A DNA stretch of 13,047 nucleotides from contig JAYQPQ010000051.1 in assembly GCA_038145405.1 (NCBI GenBank), positions 1 through 13,047 of the forward strand, written 5' to 3'. Numbering within the stretch: the stretch's first letter is position 1; each line of letters begins with the position of its first letter. Position numbers and translations under genes: made by a program. This document shows, one piece after another, positions 8,070 through 13,047 of this stretch. The stretch comes from JAYQPQ01 sp038145405 (GTDB taxonomy: Bacteria; Pseudomonadota; Gammaproteobacteria; Pseudomonadales; GM7GCV1). Below the pieces are notes generated by a model. That model had not been told where the DNA came from. It worked only from the letters and a program-made list of their open reading frames with translations, and made no database searches.

Positions 8070-8624
8070 ATGAAAACGCCACATCTTGTGAACAAATTGA
8101 TTGGACTGGCCGCACTGGCCCTGCTGGTTGCCGGCAACCCTGTGCTGGCCCAACCGGCCACGGACCGCGCGCCGGGCATCGATCGCAGGGTCGAGCAGCT
8201 CGAACTGACCGATGAGCAGCGCGAACAAATCGCAGCACTGCGCGAAGAGCAGCGCGCCGAAGCTCAGGCTCTGGCCGAACAACGGCGTGAAAATGCCGCC
8301 GCAGATCGCGAGGCCCAGCAAGCCGAAATGGCGGCACGCCAGGCAACCCAGCGCGAGCGACTGGCGCAGATTTTGACCCCCGAACAGATGGGTCAGGTGG
8401 ACCAGATGCGTGAGCAGGCGGCCGGTCGCTTGGACGATCGCGCTGAACGTATGCGCGACATGCAGGGCCAGGGCCCGGCACCACGCGGTGACCAGCGTCC
8501 GATGCAAGGTCCCCAGCGTCCGATGCAAGGTCCCCAGCGTCCGATGCAAGGTCCTCAAGGCCCCCGTGGCCCCGGTGCCGGACAGGGCGCCGGTGGTCCT
8601 GGCGGCCCGCGCGGAGCGAACTGA
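8070..8624 (+). CDS. Periplasmic LTXXQ (Spy/CpxP-like) protein with Pro/Gly/Gln-rich repeat tail
   Basis: This is a small exported helical protein. Residues 1-27 form a Sec signal peptide (KL...GLAALALLVAG, cleavage likely after VLA, before QPATD). The mature part is charged and helical and carries two LTXXQ motifs, LTDEQ at 46-50 and LTPEQ at 102-106, as in the Spy/CpxP family. Between them runs a Glu/Gln/Arg/Ala-rich segment likely to be a long helix or coiled coil. Family members such as E. coli Spy are ATP-independent periplasmic chaperones or envelope-stress sensors. That role is inferred here and not shown. From about residue 131 the protein becomes disordered-looking, with three copies of QRPMQGP followed by a Gly/Pro/Arg tail ending GGPRGAN, which is not part of the usual family fold. 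A good Shine-Dalgarno site (GGAGA 8058-8062) lies 7 nt from the ATG. It may be co-transcribed with the small gene upstream and ends in the terminator at 8658. Confidence 0.85.
   Translation: MKTPHLVNKLIGLAALALLVAGNPVLAQPATDRAPGIDRRVEQLELTDEQREQIAALREEQRAEAQALAEQRRENAAADREAQQAEMAARQATQRERLAQILTPEQMGQVDQMREQAAGRLDDRAERMRDMQGQGPAPRGDQRPMQGPQRPMQGPQRPMQGPQGPRGPGAGQGAGGPGGPRGAN
8493..8555 (+). repeat. Three tandem 21-bp repeats inside the LTXXQ gene
   Basis: The unit CAGCGTCCGATGCAAGGTCC plus one base occurs three times head to tail at 8493-8513, 8514-8534 and 8535-8555. The first two copies are identical and the third differs only in the last base (C to T). The unit is in frame and encodes QRPMQGP. 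Such near identity at synonymous positions points to recent duplication by slippage, so copy number may vary between strains. Confidence 0.95.
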
Positions 8625-8657
8625 TACCCCCCTCTGACTCCCTCTGTCAGAATTTTT

Positions 8658-8683
8658 GGCCGGGATTTTCCCGGCCTTTTTTT
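8658..8683 (+). terminator. Rho-independent terminator of the LTXXQ gene
   Basis: GGCCGGGA (8658-8665) and TCCCGGCC (8669-8676) form a perfect 8-bp GC-rich stem with a 3-nt loop, followed directly by seven T (8677-8683). It lies 34 bp past the LTXXQ stop codon and separates this unit from the convergent DUF3237 gene. The rest of the gap to 8818 shows no gene. Confidence 0.92.
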
Positions 8684-8818
8684 GTCTCGAGTTTGCGGCG
8701 CCCCGCGATATCTGGCCTGTGGATTCACCTGCCTACTGAAGGGCGCGTAAAGGCCGATAGAGCCGGTACAGGTGTTCTGACCCTTGCCTGCTTAAATTCG
8801 AACCCGACTCGATTCGCT

Positions 8819-9295
8819 CTAGAGAATCTCGAAGACCTGGTAGCTCACGCCGCTTGGGGTTCGCTCGCCAACACCGACCGCGATAATGTTGTTCAGCCAG
8901 GCATATTTCGCGGCGCCTGTCTCGAAGAAGGGGGCGATGCGTAGGTAGTACTCCGATGCATCCACCACCTCTCCTGCAGCCATGCGTGCATTCACCTCGG
9001 GTGCACTGTTCCTGATGCCACGATAGGTCATCAGAATCAGCTCGCCGTCTTCCGTCCTCAGCGCTAGCCGCGCATCCTGCTGGTTGGAACCATCCGCGCG
9101 CGTGAGGAGCAAGTCGGTGCCGCCGTGCGGCAGAATTTCGCCCTGCAGCCTGTCGCCACTGAAGGTGCCGCCAGACATAGGGATGAACTTGCGGTCGCCG
9201 GCAGGCGTCTTGCCAAGGGTTTGAATCGAATGAAGCTCAATGGAAAGATTGAACAGATGTCGAGAATCCAGCTTGCTGATGTGGAGTTTCCGCAT
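8819..9295 (-). CDS. DUF3237 domain protein
   Basis: The protein resembles the DUF3237 family, small single-domain beta-barrel proteins of unknown function. Matching features are an N-terminal strand with the start of a beta-rich fold, then IPMSGGTFSGDRLQGEILPHGG in two parts (GGTFSGDRLQG and ILPHGGTD). A central strand with RLALRTEDGELILMTYRG and a C-terminal YYLRIAPFFETGAAKYAWLN-type motif follow. The length of 158 residues is normal for the family, and there is no signal peptide, so it is probably cytoplasmic. The start is ATG at 9295. No good Shine-Dalgarno site precedes it, so a slightly later start cannot be excluded. It lies 77 bp downstream of the EVE gene on the same strand and may be read with it. 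No enzymatic role can be assigned. Confidence 0.85.
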   Translation of the reverse strand: MRKLHISKLDSRHLFNLSIELHSIQTLGKTPAGDRKFIPMSGGTFSGDRLQGEILPHGGTDLLLTRADGSNQQDARLALRTEDGELILMTYRGIRNSAPEVNARMAAGEVVDASEYYLRIAPFFETGAAKYAWLNNIIAVGVGERTPSGVSYQVFEIL

Positions 9296-9372
9296 AAAGG
9301 ATGAGGTGAGTAACCCTCTGTGGCAGAGGCCTGCTGCATTGTAATTAAATTCACAGGGAGCGGTGGCAATCG

Positions 9373-9861
9373 TCAGACCTTCTTTTTCGCGCCAGCAACC
9401 GACGCCCTGGTTAATTTCAGAATGGCGCGATACTCGGCATTGCCGACTGGTGTCACCGACAACCTCGATTGCTGCAACATCATCAACCCCTGCAGTGCCC
9501 TGGTTCGCTTGATGGTGGCCAGCAGCACCGGTTGGTAATACTTTTTCACAAAGCGAACATCCACACAGAACCAGCGAGGCTCGGTCTTGGTGGTCTTGGC
9601 ATCGAAGTAATCGCTGGTCGCATCGAACTGGGAAGGATCGGCATAGGCCCCCCGCACTACTTCGGCCTCACCGACGATGGCGGTTGGCGTGCAACTGCTG
9701 TGATAAATCAGCACCCGGTCTCCTACCGCGACATCGTCACGCAAGAAATTGCGCGCCCGATAATTGCGGATGCCATTCCACACGCCATAGCCCTGCTTCT
9801 CAGCAGCCAGATCATCAATGCTGTATTCGTCAGGTTCGGTTTTGAACAGCCAGGTGGACAT
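9373..9861 (-). CDS. EVE domain protein (PUA-like fold, thymocyte nuclear protein 1 type)
   Basis: This is a 162-residue, single-domain cytoplasmic protein matching bacterial EVE proteins. It opens with WLFKTEPDEYSIDDL, the family's hallmark start. GVWNGIRNYRARNFL (about 26-40) and VLIYHSS (50-56) follow, and these line the predicted nucleotide-binding pocket. Later come PRWFCVDVRFV and the basic C-terminus (AGAKKKV). EVE domains have a PUA-like fold and are thought to recognise modified bases in DNA or RNA. In bacteria, stand-alone copies like this one are common housekeeping genes of unclear function, while fused copies occur in restriction systems. No nuclease or methyltransferase neighbour is visible, so a defence role is not supported here. 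The start is ATG at 9861. Confidence 0.9.
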   Translation of the reverse strand: MSTWLFKTEPDEYSIDDLAAEKQGYGVWNGIRNYRARNFLRDDVAVGDRVLIYHSSCTPTAIVGEAEVVRGAYADPSQFDATSDYFDAKTTKTEPRWFCVDVRFVKKYYQPVLLATIKRTRALQGLMMLQQSRLSVTPVGNAEYRAILKLTRASVAGAKKKV

Positions 9862-9881
9862 GGAGGCCCTAAACTAAAAAT

Positions 9882-9926
9882 AACGGGGACAGAAGTTAGC
9901 CATTCTTCTCCTTGCCTGTCACCGTT
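9882..9926. repeat. Imperfect palindrome, REP-like
   Basis: AACGGGGACAG (9882-9892) and CTGTCACCGTT (9916-9926) are inverted repeats of 11 bp with one mismatch around a 23-nt spacer. It sits in the 195-bp gap between the EVE gene and the permease gene. A GGGGACAG/CTGTCCCC core is reminiscent of repetitive extragenic palindromes linked to REP-associated transposases, but only one copy is in this window. On the minus strand the second arm is followed by ATTTTTAG, so it could instead act as a weak terminator for the operon to the right. Confidence 0.4.
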
Positions 9927-10007
9927 CCCTTTCGCTGCGTGCAACAATTTGCCTATCCGCTAGCGCGCGAGGTGCCGGACACTCTAACCGATAATCGACC
10001 CTATTTC

Positions 10008-10029
10008 CTCGAGGCGGGGGCGCCTCGGG
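10008..10029. terminator. GC-rich hairpin after the ABC permease gene
   Basis: CGAGGCG (10010-10016) and CGCCTCG (10021-10027) pair around a GGGG loop. A T-G wobble and a further C-G pair extend this to a 9-bp stem. It lies about 30 nt past the stop codon of the minus-strand permease gene. There is no T run in the minus direction (AAATAG follows), so it is not a classical intrinsic terminator. It may protect the 3' end or act with Rho. Confidence 0.3.
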
Positions 10030-10056
10030 CAACCTGGATTGGCACCCGGCTGTCCC

Positions 10057-10860
10057 TTAACCCGGACGGCCGCGACGCTGCCCGCGCTGGGGATCGTAAC
10101 CCCAGGCGGCGATGGCGAAGAAGAGCAACAGAAGGCCCACTACCACCGCGCAGGAGACCGCATTTAACTGCCCATAGAGGGCAAAGCGCACCAGTTCAAC
10201 CACATGGGTAAAGGGATTGATGCGACTGACCTGATACACCAGTACAGCACCCGACTCTTGCAATTTCCACAGCGGATAAAGTGTGGTGGACAGGAAGAAC
10301 ATGGGGAAGATCACGAAGTTCATGGTGCCGGCAAAATTTTCCAGCTGCTTCACATAGACCGACAGCACCAGCCCCAGGGCGCCCAGCATCATTCCGCCAA
10401 GCAACAAGGCCGGCAAGGCATAAAGCAAGCCCGGCCACCAGGGCAGGTCGATGCCAAAGATCGCACAAAGAATCAGGAAGCTATATGCCTGCAGCACCGA
10501 CAGGGTGGTGCCCGCCATGAGCTTGCAGAACAGCAGGTAACTGCGAGGCAGAGGCGCTGTCAGCAGCAGCCGCATCATGCCCATCTCGCGGTCGTAAACC
10601 ATGGCCAGGGACGACTGCATGCCGTTGAACAGCAGCACCATGCCGAGCAGGCCGGGCACGATATAGACCTGGTATTCAATATAGGTTTCATAGGGCGGCA
10701 ATACCGCCACGCCGAACACGCTGTGAAAGCCAGCGGCAAAAACCAGCAGCCAGAGTGCCGGCCGCACCATGGCGGAAAACAGGCGGCCGCGCTGGTGCCA
10801 GAACCGGAAAGCCTCGCGTGAGCAGACGGCGTACATGGCCTGAGCGGCGTGGTTGATCAT
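10057..10860 (-). CDS. ABC-2 type permease of the PQQ-dependent alcohol dehydrogenase accessory system (PedC-like)
   Basis: This is an inner-membrane subunit of an ABC transporter. It shows about six hydrophobic segments: ALWLLVFAAGF, YIVPGLLGMVLLFNGM, a segment after RSYLLFCK, ALPALLLGGMMLGALGLVLSV, MNFVIFPMFFLSTTLYPL and VVVGLLLLFFAIAAW. The cytoplasmic loop YDREMGMMRLLLTAPLPR is typical of ABC-2 permeases, and the run of PPYETYIEYQVYIVPGL closely fits the family named after PedC. ABC-2 permeases normally work in export with a separate ATPase, which is absent from this window. I prefer the ATG at 10860 because it forms an ATGA overlap with the stop of the upstream gene. A GTG at 10872 in the same frame would add four residues. 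It is the last visible gene of the operon. The substrate is unknown. Confidence 0.88.
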   Translation of the reverse strand: MINHAAQAMYAVCSREAFRFWHQRGRLFSAMVRPALWLLVFAAGFHSVFGVAVLPPYETYIEYQVYIVPGLLGMVLLFNGMQSSLAMVYDREMGMMRLLLTAPLPRSYLLFCKLMAGTTLSVLQAYSFLILCAIFGIDLPWWPGLLYALPALLLGGMMLGALGLVLSVYVKQLENFAGTMNFVIFPMFFLSTTLYPLWKLQESGAVLVYQVSRINPFTHVVELVRFALYGQLNAVSCAVVVGLLLLFFAIAAWGYDPQRGQRRGRPG

Positions 10861-12038
10861 GGCATCTGGCACTGACTTTCGCTGGGATCAAAGCCCAGGG
10901 TGTCCAGGTAGTTCACCGGATGCAGGAAGCCCTCAATGGGAGCACGCTCAACTACCCAGTTGCCGGTGGCCAGCAGTATGGGCTGACGCAGTTGGTTATC
11001 CCAGGAGCGGAAGCCCATGCGGAAACCCTTGAAACCGTCCAGCACAATCTCCTCCCCACGCATGAAGGCCAGAGCCGGGGCGAAGTCAGTGGAGCGGGTG
11101 CGCACCATGGCTTCGACAATGGCCTTGACCGCGATCCAGGCCGCCCAGTCGTAGGCCGTCGCCCTGCGTCCCGCCTGTTCTTCCAGGCGATTGTTCAACT
11201 GCGCGGCACCAAAGCGGGTCCAGGCCCAATGCCAATCCTGGGCCACCAGTCCGCCGCTGCCCACCACCGGGCGCGGACGCTGAACCCCGTAGGCAGCCGC
11301 GCGGGCAAATTCGCCCTGAGTGTCGGCGACATAGACCACATCGTAGTTCTGCCACCAGCTGGTGGTGGTCAGCAGGCGCACATTATTCTGTTCGCGCTGG
11401 CGCGGATCATTGCCGAGCAGGAACTCGCGCTCGTCGACGATGTTCAACCCGTGCTGGCGCGCCGAGCGGCGCCAGGATTCGGCCAGGTCTTTATCCGCTG
11501 CACCGGGACCGACCAGCACCAGCACATCCTCCCAGTTGTGACTGGTCAGATACTGGGCCAGGGCATCGTTGCGCATGGAGTTGCTGGCCAGGGTATGCAG
11601 CAAGTGCGCCTGGCAGGATTGCTGGCGCAGATCGTCTTCTGGCGCGGAAACATTCAGCAGGGCAATATCCATATCCCGGGTGGCCAGCGCCAGCTGGGCG
11701 GTCAGCGCGGCAGGAAGATCCAGCAGGAACCAGTCGATACCCTCGGCGTGCAACTGGCGCACCCGTTCCGCAGCCACCGCAGCGGATTTTACCGACTCGG
11801 TGCGCAGGCTGAATTCCGCACCCAGGGCAAGCGCCTGAAAGCGGGATTCCTGCAGCGCCACTTCGGCACCGATGATGGGTCGCCCCCAGGGCTGGCCCTG
11901 GAACTCGTGATCCAGAATGGATTCCGCATAGCGCGTATCGCCGGGCATTTGCAGATAGGCGATTTCGACCCGCGCGGACTGGGCCTGTGCCGCCGAGGCA
12001 CTCAGCAGGAGAACAGCCCATGCCAGAATTATGCGCAT
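10857..12038 (-). CDS. Periplasmic substrate-binding protein of the PQQ-linked ABC system
   Basis: This is an exported type I periplasmic binding protein of the branched-chain amino acid/amide-type superfamily, closest to the subgroup annotated with PQQ-dependent alcohol dehydrogenase systems. MRIILAWAVLLLSASAAQA is a clear signal peptide with cleavage before QSARV. The mature protein opens with VEIAYLQMPGD, has the lobe-crossing segments IDWFLLDLPAAL and VLVLVGPGAADKD, and later YDVVYVADTQGEF and AYDWAAWIAVKAIVEA, as in LivJ-like folds. Only two Cys are present, near residues 142 and 390, and they could form a disulfide. It has no lipobox, so it is probably soluble. ATG at 12038 is preferred over TTG at 12041: GGTGA lies 7 nt upstream and the ATG follows the propeller stop codon by 3 nt (TGA TTG ATG). 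The stop overlaps the permease start. The ligand is unknown and may be an alcohol, an aldehyde or another compound linked to the pathway. Confidence 0.87.
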   Translation of the reverse strand: MRIILAWAVLLLSASAAQAQSARVEIAYLQMPGDTRYAESILDHEFQGQPWGRPIIGAEVALQESRFQALALGAEFSLRTESVKSAAVAAERVRQLHAEGIDWFLLDLPAALTAQLALATRDMDIALLNVSAPEDDLRQQSCQAHLLHTLASNSMRNDALAQYLTSHNWEDVLVLVGPGAADKDLAESWRRSARQHGLNIVDEREFLLGNDPRQREQNNVRLLTTTSWWQNYDVVYVADTQGEFARAAAYGVQRPRPVVGSGGLVAQDWHWAWTRFGAAQLNNRLEEQAGRRATAYDWAAWIAVKAIVEAMVRTRSTDFAPALAFMRGEEIVLDGFKGFRMGFRSWDNQLRQPILLATGNWVVERAPIEGFLHPVNYLDTLGFDPSESQCQMP

Positions 12039-12041
12039 CAA

Positions 12042-13047
12042 TCAGTCACCAGTAATCAGGATGCTGTGCGGTATGCGCCCGACCGAAACCGAGCGCGCGA
12101 CTTGCAGGGTACTAGTATCGATCACACTGATATCGTCGGACAGCCCGTTGGCGACAAAGAGGCGACTACCGTCGCTGGAAAGTGCCAGACCCCAGGCGCG
12201 CCTTCCCACCAGCACGTAGCGTTCGACCTGCAGTGTCGCCGTATTGACCACGGCCACGTGGTTGGCCCGGCCCAGGGTGACATAGGCGCGATCGTGCGAG
12301 GGATCCAGCAGAATGCCGACCGGCGTCACGTCTTCAACCCGGAATCCCTGCGGCTCAAACGCCAGGGTGGTTTGCACAGTGTCGGTGCGCGTATCGATCA
12401 GGCTGACCGAACCGGACAGTTCGTTGGTGACCCAGAGCGTGTTGCCATCCTCGCTGAGGGCAAAGCGTCGCGGGCGCGTGCCGACGAGAATATTGGCCAC
12501 CACCTGATTGGTCGCCAAATCGACGCGATGAACCATATTGGCCACTTCGGAGGTCACCCAGGCGTTACTGCCGTCCGGTGCCACCAGCACGCCCTCGGGC
12601 TCCGGGCCCACATCGATCACCGCAACGGCTTCCCGCGCCTGAATATCGTAGATGGTGAACTGGGCGTCGTCTTCGTTGGAAATATAGAGGCGCGTGCCAT
12701 CGCTGGAGAGATCAAAAATTTCCGGGTCATCGCCGGGCTCCAGGCTATCGACTACGCGCAGCTCGGCGACACTGATCACGTCGATGCGGTCGGCGTCGCC
12801 ACAGGCCACGTAGATGAACTGCCGATCCGGCGAGAACTGCAGCCAGCGCGGACGCTCGGAAGTGGGAATATCGGTAATTTTTTCCAGGGTTCCGGCGTTC
12901 AGCACGGTCACCAGATCATCTTCTTCGCTGGACACAAAGACATAACCCTCTGCGGGCATTTCCCGAACTTCAATCGGTGCCTGTGCTTGCACTGCTTCCG
13001 ACGGCGAATCTGTAGCAGGCGTCGGGGTCGTCTCCTGGGCCTGGTCA
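12042..13047 (-). CDS. YVTN-type beta-propeller protein of the PQQ-dependent catabolism cluster (5' end outside window)
   Basis: This is a predicted seven-bladed beta-propeller, one blade per roughly 42 residues. The repeats share a core of F-S-x-D-G followed by L-hydrophobic-V-x-N and ending in hydrophobic-I-D. Examples are FSPDRQFIYVACGD, LSSDGTRLYISNED, LSEDGNTLWVTNEL and LSSDGSRLFVANGL. The family is annotated as accessory to PQQ-dependent catabolism, and its activity is not established. The frame stays open to the window edge. A GTG at 12992 could serve as a start, but codons beyond it (DQAQETTPTPATDSPSEA) read as a Pro/Thr/Ser linker of the kind that follows a signal peptide or lipoprotein Cys. 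I therefore treat the gene as incomplete, with the true start and export signal beyond 13047. It is the first visible gene of the operon, read directly into the binding-protein gene. Confidence 0.88.
   Translation of the reverse strand, partial: DQAQETTPTPATDSPSEAVQAQAPIEVREMPAEGYVFVSSEEDDLVTVLNAGTLEKITDIPTSERPRWLQFSPDRQFIYVACGDADRIDVISVAELRVVDSLEPGDDPEIFDLSSDGTRLYISNEDDAQFTIYDIQAREAVAVIDVGPEPEGVLVAPDGSNAWVTSEVANMVHRVDLATNQVVANILVGTRPRRFALSEDGNTLWVTNELSGSVSLIDTRTDTVQTTLAFEPQGFRVEDVTPVGILLDPSHDRAYVTLGRANHVAVVNTATLQVERYVLVGRRAWGLALSSDGSRLFVANGLSDDISVIDTSTLQVARSVSVGRIPHSILITGD

Noticed and set aside
8493..8555. Possible CRISPR-like array
   Set aside because: The 21-bp units are directly adjacent with no spacers and encode an in-frame peptide repeat.
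8004..8558. 184-codon minus-strand open frame opposite the LTXXQ gene
   Set aside because: Antisense to a gene with signal peptide, LTXXQ motifs, ribosome site and terminator. Its repetitive start is just the 21-bp repeat read backwards.
8785..8820. tRNA-like T-arm (GGGTTCGAATTT on the minus strand)
   Set aside because: No matching acceptor stem, anticodon arm or D arm could be assembled around it, so it is at most a chance resemblance.
9373..9861. EVE gene as part of a defence island
   Set aside because: No nuclease, methyltransferase, helicase or mobile-element gene lies nearby. Stand-alone EVE genes are common in ordinary chromosomes.

Overview
The window is about 13 kb of moderately GC-rich DNA. 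It most likely comes from the chromosome of a heterotrophic, probably aquatic gammaproteobacterium. I infer this from the gene content: a type V autotransporter, a short-class IlvD, an LTXXQ (Spy/CpxP-type) periplasmic protein, an EVE-domain protein and an accessory operon of the PQQ-dependent alcohol dehydrogenase type. No rRNA, tRNA, CRISPR array, transposase or phage gene is visible. All confident genes except two small ones lie on the minus strand.

Layout from left to right. Positions 1-199 are intergenic and hold a strong hairpin terminator (100-134). Positions 200-3568 (-) encode an 1122-residue autotransporter with a beta-helical passenger, two calcium-loop-like Asp-rich motifs and a C-terminal beta-barrel. 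Next comes a two-gene minus-strand unit: ilvD (5862-7535), followed 11 bp later by an ADP-forming acyl-CoA synthetase (3712-5850). A 274-bp divergent intergenic region carries a plausible ilvD promoter. It separates that unit from a short plus-strand unit: a 65-residue unknown protein with an excellent Shine-Dalgarno site (7810-8007) and a secreted LTXXQ protein with a 21-bp tandem repeat in its tail (8070-8624). The unit ends in an intrinsic terminator (8658-8683). Convergent to it on the minus strand are a DUF3237 protein (8819-9295) and an EVE-domain protein (9373-9861). A 195-bp gap follows and contains a REP-like imperfect palindrome.

The right end (10057 to the window edge, minus strand) is a tightly packed operon read in the order YVTN-type beta-propeller, periplasmic substrate-binding protein, ABC-2 membrane permease. 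These match the accessory proteins annotated near PQQ-dependent alcohol dehydrogenases. The ATPase subunit and the dehydrogenase are not in the window and probably lie upstream, beyond 13047. Pairing a Leu/Ile/Val-type binding protein with an exporter-type ABC-2 permease is mechanistically odd and is the most interesting system here. A speculative metabolic link is that alcohols oxidised in the periplasm give acids, which the acyl-CoA synthetase could activate, but nothing in the sequence ties the two operons together.
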